64,000 bases of DNA from DASQHW01 sp038209365 (lineage in GTDB: Bacteria > Actinomycetota > Acidimicrobiia > IMCC26256 > PALSA-610), in NCBI GenBank assembly GCA_038209365.1, contig JBBQXS010000007.1:1-64000 (forward strand), written 5' to 3'. Under the pieces are notes generated by a model, which was given only the letters and a program-made list of their open reading frames with translations, was not told where the DNA came from and searched no databases. Shown piece by piece: positions 36,057-44,693 of this stretch (position 1 is the first letter of the stretch; each line of letters begins with the position of its first letter). A program made the position numbers and the translations under genes.

Positions 36057-36114
36057 GGACGACCGACCGGTGCTTCGCTCAAGCGGCGCGCAGAACATCC
36101 GATGAAGGATTGCG

Positions 36115-37590
36115 ATGACCTGCCGAGCTTCCCGCCTCATCGCCACGTTCGCCGCGACGGTGGTCGCGTGTGCATCGTTGTTCGCGACGAGCGCACCCAC
36201 TGCGTCCGCGGCACCCACGACGCAGACGCCGGTGATGGGACCGAGTCTGCTGACCGCGGGCGAGCTCGCGAACTGGTACGACCGGCACCACGGATCAAAC
36301 GCGCCGCGCATCCCCGCGCTCGGCAACAACGTGGCGTTTCTCGCGCAGATCTTCATCAACGCGGGCAATGCCGAAGGCGTACGCGGTGACATTGCCTTCG
36401 TGCAGTCGATGCTCGAGACCGGTTGGTTGTCGTTCAGCGGGTCGCAGATCCCCGCCAACGCGTACAACTACGCGGGCATCTACGCGTTCAACGGGCGCTC
36501 GTCGCTCTCGACCTGCAGTCACGGCGACAGTGAACCCAGCAGGTGCATGGGATCACCGGCCCACGGGGCGAAGGTGCAGATGCAGCTGCTCCGCAGCTAC
36601 GCCGACCCGAGCACGAGCTCGCTGTCCGGTCGCCTCATCTCGGCACCCTCGGATCGTGTCGGTGCCGCGCCGCTGTGGGAGTACTTCGGCGGCCACAACT
36701 GCCCCTGCGGCAAGCTGATCTGGGCGTCGGCCGACGACTACGGCCTCATCCTCATTCGTATGTACTCCGAGGCCCTCGCCGAGAGCGGCAAAGCCGGCGC
36801 GTGCGTGCCGTACGCACCTCCCTCGGGCGGCACGAAGTGGGGCCGCGGGTACTGGGAGGTGACGACCGACGGTGCCGTCCACTCCTTCGGTGCGGCCAAG
36901 TTCCTCGGCGACCGACGCGGACAGCCGCTCGCGGCGCCGATCATCGGCGCCGAGTCGCTGTCCGACGGCAGGGGGTACTGGCTGTTGGGGCGCGACGGCG
37001 GCATCTTCACGTACGGACGCGCGCACTTCTACGGCTCGACCGGCGGTATGCGGCTCGACAAGCCCGTGAACGGCATGGAACGCACCCGGACCAACCTCGG
37101 CTATTGGCTCGTGGCCGACGACGGTGGCATCTTCACCTTCGGACGCGCCAAGTTCCGCGGTTCGATGGGTGGCAAAACTCTCTGGCAGCCCGTGATGGGC
37201 ATGGAGCGCACCAGATCGGGGCACGGCTACTGGCTGTTCGCCAGCGACGGCGGCATCTTCAGCTTCGGCGACGCCAAGTTCTACGGATCGCTCGGCGGCC
37301 GCCGGCTGTCGTCGCCCGTGGTCGCGATGCAGCGCACCGTGTCGGGGCATGGCTACTGGATGATGACCCAGGGCGGCCGCGTGTTCCCCTTCGGGGATGC
37401 CAAGACCTACGGGGACATCGCGGGATGCACGAACTACGGGGGCGCGTCCCGCATGCTCGTCACGGGCACGAGCAAGGGATATTGGATCGAGACCCTCACC
37501 GGCGCCATCATCCCGTTCGGTGACGCGAACCCCCTCGGCTTCCCGACGTCGGTGAGCGGCTTCCCGGTGGCCCTCATGCGAACCCGCTGA
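36115..37590 (+). CDS. Secreted glucosaminidase-like protein with GYW/DGGIFxFG repeats
   Basis: 491 residues. Signal peptide (cleavage near TASAAP, about 33). Residues about 45-235 resemble the LytG/FlgJ-type glucosaminidase domain (VRGDIAFVQSMLETGWLSF with the probable catalytic Glu, NYAGIYAF). Residues about 242-491 hold five or six repeats of about 45 residues built on GYWL...DGGIFxFGxAKFxGSxGG, a probable beta-propeller for cell-wall or glycan binding. It likely trims peptidoglycan outside the cell. Such repeats are common in Acidimicrobiia (from memory). ATG has GAAGGA 5 nt upstream. Confidence 0.85.
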   Translation: MTCRASRLIATFAATVVACASLFATSAPTASAAPTTQTPVMGPSLLTAGELANWYDRHHGSNAPRIPALGNNVAFLAQIFINAGNAEGVRGDIAFVQSMLETGWLSFSGSQIPANAYNYAGIYAFNGRSSLSTCSHGDSEPSRCMGSPAHGAKVQMQLLRSYADPSTSSLSGRLISAPSDRVGAAPLWEYFGGHNCPCGKLIWASADDYGLILIRMYSEALAESGKAGACVPYAPPSGGTKWGRGYWEVTTDGAVHSFGAAKFLGDRRGQPLAAPIIGAESLSDGRGYWLLGRDGGIFTYGRAHFYGSTGGMRLDKPVNGMERTRTNLGYWLVADDGGIFTFGRAKFRGSMGGKTLWQPVMGMERTRSGHGYWLFASDGGIFSFGDAKFYGSLGGRRLSSPVVAMQRTVSGHGYWMMTQGGRVFPFGDAKTYGDIAGCTNYGGASRMLVTGTSKGYWIETLTGAIIPFGDANPLGFPTSVSGFPVALMRTR

Positions 37591-37609
37591 CGCGCGACGA
37601 ACAGGCAGA

Positions 37610-37615
37610 TACGCT
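37610..37615 (+). promoter_or_regulatory. -10 element of the thiamine operon
   Basis: TACGCT placed so that transcription starts near 37622, just before the riboswitch. Confidence 0.4.
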
Positions 37616-37629
37616 CGGGCGCGTACAAC

Positions 37630-37735
37630 CCAACGGGGAGCTCGGGGGAACCGGGCTGAGAGGGTGGCTTGCGCGTGAGCGTCCCGCCACCGACCCCTCG
37701 AACCTGCTCCGGGTAATTCCGGCGAAGGGAGGGAC
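37630..37735 (+). promoter_or_regulatory. TPP riboswitch (THI element)
   Basis: Contains the conserved GGGCTGAGAG (P2/J3-2 side) and the 3' block ACCCCTCGAACCTGCTCCGG-GTAAT-TCCGGCGAAGGGAGG, nearly identical to the THI-box consensus. The last AGGGAGGG is both the 3' arm and the Shine-Dalgarno of the ATG at 37739, so thiamine pyrophosphate should block ribosome binding directly. It controls the pyrophosphokinase and ThiBPQ genes. Confidence 0.93.
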
Positions 37736-37738
37736 GGT

Positions 37739-38395
37739 ATGGCACGTGTCGCCATCGTGCTCGCCGGCGGCGATCCGGTCGGTTCCGACATGCGCAAGTC
37801 GTTGCCCGGCGACGCCTACGTCGTTGCCGCCGATTCCGGCGTGCATCTCGCGGAGCGACTCGGTCTGCACGTCGATTGTGTCGTCGGCGACATGGATTCG
37901 GCCGACCCCGCTGCCGTCGACGCCGCGGAACGTGCCGGCGCCACGATCGAACGCCACCCGGCCGACAAGGACGCGACGGATCTCGAGCTCGCGCTGCTCG
38001 TCGCAAAGCGCCACGGTGTCGATCGCGTCGTCATCGTCGGCGGCGCCGGTGGCCGGCTCGACCACTTCCTCGCGAATGTGGCACTGCTCGCGTCGCCGCG
38101 CTTTGCCGAGCTGGGCATCGAGGCGCGCTTCGGCGACGCACGCGTCACCGTGGCGCGCGGCAGCGGCCCGCCGGTGGACATCGAGGGCGCGCCGGGTGAC
38201 CTCGTCACGCTGCTGCCCGCCGGTGGAAGCGCCCGCGGCGTCACCACCAAGGGCCTGCAGTACCCGTTGCACGGCGACGACCTGCCGCTCGGCACCACTC
38301 GGGGCGTCAGCAACGTCATCGTCGACGTCACGGTGTCGGTCGCACTCGACGACGGCACGCTGCTCATCGTCCAGCCCCTCGGTGGTGCGTCATGA
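37739..38395 (+). CDS. thiN: Thiamine pyrophosphokinase
   Basis: 218 residues. Motifs of TPK: AADSGVHLAERLGL, VVGDMDSAD (usual GDxDS) and ERHPADKDATDLELAL, then VGGAGGRLDHFLANV. It makes TPP from thiamine and ATP. First gene after the TPP riboswitch; its stop overlaps the next ATG as ATGA. Cytoplasmic salvage partner of the importer that follows. Confidence 0.93.
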   Translation: MARVAIVLAGGDPVGSDMRKSLPGDAYVVAADSGVHLAERLGLHVDCVVGDMDSADPAAVDAAERAGATIERHPADKDATDLELALLVAKRHGVDRVVIVGGAGGRLDHFLANVALLASPRFAELGIEARFGDARVTVARGSGPPVDIEGAPGDLVTLLPAGGSARGVTTKGLQYPLHGDDLPLGTTRGVSNVIVDVTVSVALDDGTLLIVQPLGGAS

Positions 38396-39441
38396 GGCGC
38401 GCGCAGGTGCTCGTGCTGATCGGGCTGCTCGTCGCGCTGGCGAGCGCGTGCAGTAGCGGCGGAGGCACGAAAAAGTCCGGCACGGTCACGCTGCTGACCC
38501 ACGACGCGTTCGCGGCCTCGAAGGCTGTGCTGGCGGAATTCACGAAGCAAACCGGTTACGAGATCAAGCTCGTGCAGCCCGGCGACGCGGGCGTCACCGT
38601 GAATCAGGCGATCCTGCGCAAAGGCAACCCGCTCGGGGACGTGCTGTTCGGCGTCGACAACACATTTCTCACGCGCGCGCTCGACGCCGGCCTGTTCGAT
38701 CCGTATGCCGTGCCGGGCGTCTCGTTCCGGCGCGGCGTGCCCGTCGACGCGGACCACCGCGTGACGCCGGTCGACGAAGGCGACGTATGCGTCGACTATG
38801 ACGCGTCGTGGTTCGGTCGCGACGGCCATCCGCCGAAGCCGGCGAGCTTGGCCGATCTGACCGACCCGCGCTACAAGAACCTCACGGTTGTCGAGAATGC
38901 GGCGACCTCCTCTCCCGGGCTGGCGTTCCTGCTCGCCACGATCTCGGAGTACGGCGAGAGCGGCTGGCAGGAGTACTGGCGCCAGCTGCGGGCCAACGGC
39001 GTGCGGGTCGTGGACGACTGGACCCAGGCGTACGAGACGGACTTCACCGCCGGTGGGGGTCCCGGTGACCGGCCGATCGTCGTGTCGTACGCGTCGAGCC
39101 CGCCGGCGGACGTGGTGTTCTCCGAGCCACACCGCGACACACCGCGGGTCGGTGTCGTCGAATCGTCTTGCTTCCGGCAATACGAGTTCGCGGGCGTGAT
39201 GCGCGGTGCGCGAAACCAGGCGGGAGCACGCGCGCTCGTCGACTTCCTCGTCTCGCGTCCCTTTCAGGACGACATGCCGCTCCAGATGTACGTGAATCCC
39301 GTGGTCGTCGGCGCGACGCTGCCCCCGGTGTACGAGAAGTGGGCGGTCAGGCCGGAGCATCCCTACACGATGGACCCGCAGGCAATCGGCGACGGCCGCG
39401 ACGCGTGGATCAAGGAGTGGACGAACATCGTGGTGCGATGA
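38392..39441 (+). CDS. thiB: Thiamine ABC transporter, substrate-binding lipoprotein
   Basis: 349 residues. Signal peptide with lipobox ALASAC (C20), then a type II periplasmic-binding fold of the ThiB/TbpA family: VTLLTHDAFAASKAVLAEFTKQTGYEIKLVQPGDAG, GNPLGDVLFGVDNTFLTRALDAGLFDPY. It captures thiamine outside the membrane. Overlaps both neighbours by ATGA, so the operon is tightly coupled. Confidence 0.92.
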   Translation: MRRAQVLVLIGLLVALASACSSGGGTKKSGTVTLLTHDAFAASKAVLAEFTKQTGYEIKLVQPGDAGVTVNQAILRKGNPLGDVLFGVDNTFLTRALDAGLFDPYAVPGVSFRRGVPVDADHRVTPVDEGDVCVDYDASWFGRDGHPPKPASLADLTDPRYKNLTVVENAATSSPGLAFLLATISEYGESGWQEYWRQLRANGVRVVDDWTQAYETDFTAGGGPGDRPIVVSYASSPPADVVFSEPHRDTPRVGVVESSCFRQYEFAGVMRGARNQAGARALVDFLVSRPFQDDMPLQMYVNPVVVGATLPPVYEKWAVRPEHPYTMDPQAIGDGRDAWIKEWTNIVVR

Positions 39442-41048
39442 GAGCCCGCGCCTGGCAGCTGGCGCGAGTCGCCGTACCCCTGGCGTTTCTCGCGATCTTC
39501 TTCGCCTGGCCGCTCGGCGCGATCTTCGGCCGGGCCCTGCGCCCGAGCGCGTTGGGCGATGCCTTGGGCGACGCAGGGCTCCGCCATGTCATGTGGTTCA
39601 CGTTGTGGCAGGCGATCGCGTCCACGGTGCTGACGCTCGCCGTCGGGCTTCCGGCTGCGTACGTCGTCGCGCGGTACCAATTCGCGGGCAAGCGCGTGTT
39701 CCGCGCACTCGTGATGGTGCCGTTCGTGCTGCCGACGGTGGTCGTCGCCACGGCGTTCCTCGTGCTGCTGCGTCCCGGTGGACCGTTGTCGTTCCTGCAC
39801 TGGCAGCGCGGCGTCGCGCCGATGCTCGCCGCCCATGTGTTCTTCAACGTCGCGGTCGTCGTGCGGACGGTCGGCGGGTTCTGGTCGAATCTCGATCCGC
39901 GGCGCGAGGAAGCCGCGCGCATGCTCGGTGCGTCGCGCCTGCGCGCGTTCAGGCACGTCACGTTGCCACTGCTCGCCCCGTCGCTGCTCGCCGCCGCGTC
40001 GATCGTGTTCCTGTTCACGTTCACGTCGTTCGGCGTGGCGCTGCTGCTCGCCGATCCGTCCCACGCGACGGTCGAGGTGGAGATCTACCGGCAGGCAGTC
40101 GAGCTGTTCGATCTCCGGATCGCGGCCGCGCTGGCGTTCATACAGGTACTCGCGGTGGTTGCCGTGCTCTTCTTCATGGCGCGTGCCCAGGAGCGACGCG
40201 CGGTTGCGCAGCGGCTCGTCGCCGCGACCGAGACGGCGCGCCGCCCTCGCGGCCGGCAACGAATACTCGTGGCGGGCGTGGTCGGCGCGACGGCCGTGCT
40301 CCTCGGCGGTCCACTCGCCGCCCTCGCGTGGCGGTCGCTGCACCCGGGCGGTGGGTGGGGGCTGGCGTCGTACCGCGCACTGGGGTCGAGCGCGTCGACG
40401 AGCACGCTGTTCGTGTCGCCGTGGACGGCGTTGCGCAACTCACTCGTGTTCGCCGCCATCGCGACCGTCGTCGCGCTGTTCGTGGGCGGTCTCGCATCGG
40501 CGGTGATCGCGTCGCGCCCCGGGCGTGCCACGAGGACGATGGACGTGCTGCTCATGCTCCCGCTGGGAACGTCGGCCGTCACCGTCGGCTTCGGCTTCCT
40601 GCTCGCGTTCGACGCACCGCCGTTCGATCTGTCGACCACGGCGCTGATCATCCCCCTGGCGCACGCAATCGTCGCGATCCCGTTCGTCGTCCGGATCGTC
40701 GTTCCGGCCCTGCGCAGCATCGATCCGCGTCTTCGTGATGCGGCGACCGTGCTCGGCGCACCGCCGGGCCGGGTCTGGCGCGAGGTCGACCTCCCGATCG
40801 TCGGGCGCGCGTTCGTCGTGGCCGCCGGCTTCTGCGTCGCGGTCTCGCTCGGAGAGTTCGGTGCGACGGTGTTCGTCGCCCGGCCGGACACGCCGACGAT
40901 TCCGATCGCGATCCAGCGCTTCCTCGCCCGCCCCGGCGACATCAATGCCGGCCAAGCGCTGGCGATGGCGACGATGCTGATGGTGTTGACGGCCGTCATC
41001 GTGCTCGCGATCGAGCGCGTTCGCCTCCGCGACCTCGGTGATCTCTAG
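39438..41048 (+). CDS. thiP: Thiamine ABC transporter, permease
   Basis: 536 residues with two fused binding-protein-dependent permease halves, as in ThiP. EAA loops are visible at EEAARMLGASRLRAFRHVTLPLL and RDAATVLGAPPGRVWREVDLPIV. About 12 membrane helices. The ATG at 39438 overlaps the thiB stop. Confidence 0.92.
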   Translation: MRARAWQLARVAVPLAFLAIFFAWPLGAIFGRALRPSALGDALGDAGLRHVMWFTLWQAIASTVLTLAVGLPAAYVVARYQFAGKRVFRALVMVPFVLPTVVVATAFLVLLRPGGPLSFLHWQRGVAPMLAAHVFFNVAVVVRTVGGFWSNLDPRREEAARMLGASRLRAFRHVTLPLLAPSLLAAASIVFLFTFTSFGVALLLADPSHATVEVEIYRQAVELFDLRIAAALAFIQVLAVVAVLFFMARAQERRAVAQRLVAATETARRPRGRQRILVAGVVGATAVLLGGPLAALAWRSLHPGGGWGLASYRALGSSASTSTLFVSPWTALRNSLVFAAIATVVALFVGGLASAVIASRPGRATRTMDVLLMLPLGTSAVTVGFGFLLAFDAPPFDLSTTALIIPLAHAIVAIPFVVRIVVPALRSIDPRLRDAATVLGAPPGRVWREVDLPIVGRAFVVAAGFCVAVSLGEFGATVFVARPDTPTIPIAIQRFLARPGDINAGQALAMATMLMVLTAVIVLAIERVRLRDLGDL

Positions 41049-41050
41049 TT

Positions 41051-42070
41051 GTGCTCGAGGTCGAGGGCGTCGTCGTTCGGTTCGATGAACATGTCGCCGT
41101 CGATCGCGTCGACCTCGCGGTTGCGAACGGTGAGACGCTGGCGGTGCTCGGCCCGAGTGGGTGCGGCAAGACGACGTTGCTGCGCGCGATTGCCGGCTTG
41201 CAGGCGCTCGACGCCGGGCGCATCTGCTGGGACGGGCACGACCTCATGGCCGTGCCGCCGCACGAGCGCCGCTTCGGCCTGATGTTCCAGGAGTACGCGC
41301 TCTTCCCGCACCGCGACGTGCACGGCAACGTCGAGTTCGGCTTGCGTATGGCAGGTGCCGATCGCGGGGCGCGCTCGCGAAGAGTCGACGAGGTGCTGGC
41401 GCTGGTCGGGTTGCGGGAGTTTCGGGAGCGGCCCGTCGCGACGCTTTCGGGCGGCGAGCAGCAGCGCGTCGCGCTCGCCCGGGCGCTCGTCGTCGAGCCG
41501 CGGTTGCTGATGCTCGACGAACCCCTCGGTGCGCTCGATCGCGCGTGGCGCGCCCGGCTGATCGACGAGATCCGTGCGCTGCTCGACCGGGCGGCGTTGC
41601 CGGCGATCTATGTGACCCACGACCACGACGAGGCATTCACGATCGCGACGCGACTCGCCGTGATGCGGTCCGGGCGCGTGGTCCAGCAGGGCACGCCCGC
41701 CGAGGTCTGGCGCCGGCCGGTCGACACGTGGACCGCACGCTTCTTCGGCTTCGGCCCCGCGACCCCTTGTACGGCGCGCGCCGGCGCGCTCGAGACGCCG
41801 TGGGGCCGGTTACCCGCGCCCGCGGGCACGCCCGAGGGACGCGTCGACCTGGTCTTTCGTCCGGATGCGCTCCGGCTCGACGTTGGCGGGCCCCTCGACG
41901 GCATCGTCACGGGCACGGTATTCAGCGGCGAGCTCGTGACGCTCACCGTCGAGCCTGCTCCGGGCGCCCCGCTCACCGTGCGGGTGCCGCAACGTGACGC
42001 GCCGGCGGTCGGCGACCGCGTCCGTGTCGCCGTCGACCGCGACGGACTCCTGGCCTACGGACCAGACTGA
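41051..42070 (+). CDS. thiQ: Thiamine ABC transporter, ATPase
   Basis: 339 residues. Walker A GPSGCGKTT, Q-loop FQEYALFPH, signature LSGGEQQRVALARAL, Walker B LLMLDEPLGALD, H-loop THDHDEA. A C-terminal TOBE-like domain (about 240-339) makes it longer than E. coli ThiQ, more like the CysA/PotA group. Starts with GTG 2 bases after thiP. Last clear gene of the riboswitch operon. Confidence 0.92.
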   Translation: MLEVEGVVVRFDEHVAVDRVDLAVANGETLAVLGPSGCGKTTLLRAIAGLQALDAGRICWDGHDLMAVPPHERRFGLMFQEYALFPHRDVHGNVEFGLRMAGADRGARSRRVDEVLALVGLREFRERPVATLSGGEQQRVALARALVVEPRLLMLDEPLGALDRAWRARLIDEIRALLDRAALPAIYVTHDHDEAFTIATRLAVMRSGRVVQQGTPAEVWRRPVDTWTARFFGFGPATPCTARAGALETPWGRLPAPAGTPEGRVDLVFRPDALRLDVGGPLDGIVTGTVFSGELVTLTVEPAPGAPLTVRVPQRDAPAVGDRVRVAVDRDGLLAYGPD

Positions 42071-42076
42071 GCGCTG

Positions 42077-42721
42077 ATGGCCCGGAGTCAAGCTGCCGCA
42101 CGGGAAGCGATCGAGAAGGGCGCGCACGTGCTCGCCGAGCGCGATCCGGTGATGGCGCGCATGCTCCGCACACACGGTGTGCCCGAGCTATGCCGCGGGC
42201 GGCCTCGCCGTCCGCACTTCGCGGAGCTGGCGCGCATGATCTGCTACCAGCAGCTCGCGGGCCGCGCCGCGGCGGCGATACACGGTCGGTTCGAGGCGCT
42301 GTTCGAGGGGGCGCCGACGCCTGAAGCCTTGCTCGCGCTTCCCGTCGAGCAGCTGCGCGCGGCCGGATTGTCGGGCGCGAAAGCGGCGTCGATCCGTGAC
42401 CTCGCCGAGAAGGTGCAGGCCGGGCTCGTCCAGCTCGACCGGGTGGCGCGTCTGCCGGACGACGAGGTCGTACGCGAGCTCGTCCTCGTACGTGGCATCG
42501 GTGAGTGGACCGCGCATATGTTCTTGATGTTCCAGCTCGGGCGGCTCGATGTGTGGCCCGCACTCGATTTCGGGGTACGAGCCGGTTACATGCTGTTGTA
42601 CGGCTTCGAGGAGCCCCTGACCCCCAAACAACTCGTCGGCGAGGGCGAGCGGTTCCGCCCGTACCGCTCGCTGGTCGCCTGGTACTGCTGGCGTGCGGCC
42701 GACACCGTGACGCCTGCCTGA
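42077..42721 (+). CDS. AlkA-like DNA-3-methyladenine glycosylase (HhH-GPD)
   Basis: 214 residues. HhH motif LVLVRGIGEWTAHMFLMFQLGRLDVWPALDFGVR, where the Asp in ALDFGVR is the catalytic residue of the HhH-GPD superfamily. It removes alkylated bases from DNA. No N-terminal AlkA domain or Ada fusion. It begins 6 bases after thiQ, so it may share the transcript by read-through. Confidence 0.88.
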   Translation: MARSQAAAREAIEKGAHVLAERDPVMARMLRTHGVPELCRGRPRRPHFAELARMICYQQLAGRAAAAIHGRFEALFEGAPTPEALLALPVEQLRAAGLSGAKAASIRDLAEKVQAGLVQLDRVARLPDDEVVRELVLVRGIGEWTAHMFLMFQLGRLDVWPALDFGVRAGYMLLYGFEEPLTPKQLVGEGERFRPYRSLVAWYCWRAADTVTPA

Positions 42722-42731
42722 GGAGATTCAA

Positions 42732-43340
42732 GTGGCTGGTGGCCCCGCCGATGGGGGCGAGGTGAGCGGTTTCGGTGACGGCATGCGGGCGCGGGCGCGA
42801 CGGCGCAACACTCGCGCGGCGATGGTGTCCGCCGGACTCGTCGGGTTCGCCTTCGTGTGCCTGGTCCTTGTGGTGACCGGCTTCGCGAGCTTCGGCGCGT
42901 CCCGGGCAACCAAGGCCGCACCGCCCCCGCGCACGACGACCGTCACCACGGCGCCGACGACCACGACCAGCACGTCGACCTCGACGACCACGGTGCCGCC
43001 GCCGACGACGACCACGACGTCCACCACGACCACGTCGACCACCACGGTGCCGCCGCCGACGACGACCACGAGGCCCACCACGACGACGACGGTCGCGCGT
43101 GTGCGGGCCAGCGCGACCGTGAGCGACACGCCGAGCTTCTGCACCGTCACCGTGCACCTGAGCACGGGTGCGTCCCGCGCTTACCCGCTCGATGCGTTCG
43201 TCGCGAATCCCGGCGACACGTACGAGTTCACGGCATCGCTCGGCGGGTACCGCGTCGACGTGAAGGTCCGGGTGGTGAGCGGACCCGAGGGCAGCCAATG
43301 CGAGGCGTCGACGTCGCACCTCACCCGCAACGCCGGCTGA
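42732..43340 (+). CDS. Membrane-anchored Thr/Pro-rich protein
   Basis: 202 residues. Basic cytoplasmic tail, one membrane helix (about 30-52), a Thr/Pro/Val low-complexity stalk (about 60-125: TTT runs with VPPP), then a small external domain of about 75 residues with two cysteines. Such stalks span the cell wall and are often O-mannosylated. No family recognised for the end domain. GTG start with GGAG and good spacing. Confidence 0.75.
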   Translation: MAGGPADGGEVSGFGDGMRARARRRNTRAAMVSAGLVGFAFVCLVLVVTGFASFGASRATKAAPPPRTTTVTTAPTTTTSTSTSTTTVPPPTTTTTSTTTTSTTTVPPPTTTTRPTTTTTVARVRASATVSDTPSFCTVTVHLSTGASRAYPLDAFVANPGDTYEFTASLGGYRVDVKVRVVSGPEGSQCEASTSHLTRNAG

Positions 43341-43351
43341 CGCCTCCCCGC

Positions 43352-43457
43352 GTCCAAACAGATTGGACCCTCAGCCCCGCCAGGGGCGGGCTCCGCGTCC
43401 AAACAGATTGGACCCTCAGCCCGCCAGGGGCGGGCTCCGCGTCCAAACAGATTGGAC
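43352..43457. repeat. Array of three GTCCAA palindromes with GC hairpins
   Basis: GTCCAAACAGATTGGAC (a hairpin: GTCCAA-acaga-TTGGAC) at 43352-43368, 43397-43413 and 43441-43457. Between them lie GC hairpins, the second being AGCCCGCC-agg-GGCGGGCT. Unit length is 44-45 bp. The array sits between the convergent ends of the Thr-rich gene and the racemase gene. The same palindrome in the opposite orientation follows the racemase start (44633-44693). REP/BIME-like in layout. Confidence 0.9.
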
Positions 43458-43460
43458 GGA

Positions 43461-44624
43461 TCAGGCGACGGCGCCGCCCGCCTTCAACTCGGCGACTTCG
43501 TCGGCGCGGTATCCCCACTCGACGAGCGCGGCCTCGCTGTGCGCTCCGGGCTTCACCGGCGCGCCCTGCACGGCCGAGGGCGTGCGCGAGAACCGCGGGG
43601 CCGGCGCGGGGTGCGGCGCGCCGTCGACGTCCACGAACGTCTCGCGTTCGACGTTGTGGGGATGGGCGCGTGCCTCCGACATCGACAGGACGGGTGCGAA
43701 GCACACCTCGTGACCGGAGAAGAACGCGACCCATTCGTCACGGGTCTTGGTGCGGAACAGACCGTCGAACCGCTGCTTCAGCCCGGGCCAGCGTGCCATG
43801 TCCATCTGCGCCGCCGGATCGAGGTCGTCGAATCCGAGCGGCGCGATAAGCGCGCACAGATTCGCGTAGAACTTCGGCTCGTACGACGCGATCGAAACGA
43901 AGCCCCCGTCCGCGGTCTCGTAGACGTTGTAGAAGTGTGCGCCACCGTCGAGCAGGTTGGTGCCACGCGGGCCCCAGCCGCCCATCGCGTCGATCCCGAA
44001 GAAGATGCTCATCAGCTGCGCGCTGCCGTCGACCATTGCCGCGTCGACGATCTGGCCCGCGCCCGACTTCCCCCGTTCGACGAGTGCGGCGAGGATGCCG
44101 AGCACGACGAGGGAGCCCCCGCCGCCGAAGTCGGCGAGCAGGTTGATCGGCGGGTGCGGCGCGTGTCCCTCGGGACCGAGGTGCCACAGCACACCCGCGA
44201 TCGACAGGTAGTTGACGTCGTGGCCGACGTCGTGTGCGAGCGGACCGTCCTGGCCCCACCCCGTCATGCGCGCGTAGATCAGTCGTTCGTTGCGGGCGCG
44301 GCAGTGCCCGGGCCCGACCCCGAGCCGTTCCGCGACCCCGGGCCGGAAGCCCTCGAGCAGCACGTCGGCCCGCTCGCACAGCCGCAGCACGACGCCCGGG
44401 CCGTCAGGATGCTTGAGGTCGACGCCGATGCTCCGGCGACCGCGATCGATCACCGAGTACGCCGCCGCGCTGCCGCCCGCGACCGTGCGCCCGGTCGCGA
44501 CGTCGCTCGCCCGATCGACGCGCAGCACCTCCGCGCCCAGGTCGGAGAGCAACATGCCCGCGAACTGCACCGGCCCGATGTTCGGCAGCTCGATCACCTT
44601 GATGCCGGCCAGCGGCCCGGTCAT
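43461..44624 (-). CDS. Alpha-methylacyl-CoA racemase
   Basis: 387 residues, family III CoA-transferase fold. It carries the AMACR signature: GHDVNYLSIAGVL with catalytic H135 (Mcr H126) and ADFGGGSLV with D165 (Mcr D156). It interconverts R and S 2-methylacyl-CoA esters so that branched or sterol side chains can enter beta-oxidation. The gene is bracketed by inverted clusters of short palindromes. No overlap with the amidohydrolase genes upstream. Confidence 0.9.
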   Translation of the reverse strand: MTGPLAGIKVIELPNIGPVQFAGMLLSDLGAEVLRVDRASDVATGRTVAGGSAAAYSVIDRGRRSIGVDLKHPDGPGVVLRLCERADVLLEGFRPGVAERLGVGPGHCRARNERLIYARMTGWGQDGPLAHDVGHDVNYLSIAGVLWHLGPEGHAPHPPINLLADFGGGGSLVVLGILAALVERGKSGAGQIVDAAMVDGSAQLMSIFFGIDAMGGWGPRGTNLLDGGAHFYNVYETADGGFVSIASYEPKFYANLCALIAPLGFDDLDPAAQMDMARWPGLKQRFDGLFRTKTRDEWVAFFSGHEVCFAPVLSMSEARAHPHNVERETFVDVDGAPHPAPAPRFSRTPSAVQGAPVKPGAHSEAALVEWGYRADEVAELKAGGAVA

Positions 44625-44632
44625 ACGCCATT

Positions 44633-44693
44633 GTCCAATCTGTTTGGACGCTCAGCCCGTCAGCGGCGGGCCCAGCGTCCAATCTGTTTGGTC
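44633..44693. repeat. Two inverted-orientation copies of the GTCCAA palindrome
   Basis: GTCCAATCTGTTTGGAC at 44633-44649 and GTCCAATCTGTTTGGTC at 44677-44693 (one mismatch), separated by a GC hairpin GCCCG-tcagcgg-CGGGC. Orientation is opposite to the array at 43352-43457. The last copy contains the stop codon of the amidohydrolase gene. Confidence 0.88.

Noticed and set aside
43352..43457. CRISPR array
   Set aside because: Only three repeats; the 27-28-bp spacers are nearly identical GC hairpins, not unique sequences, and there are no cas genes.
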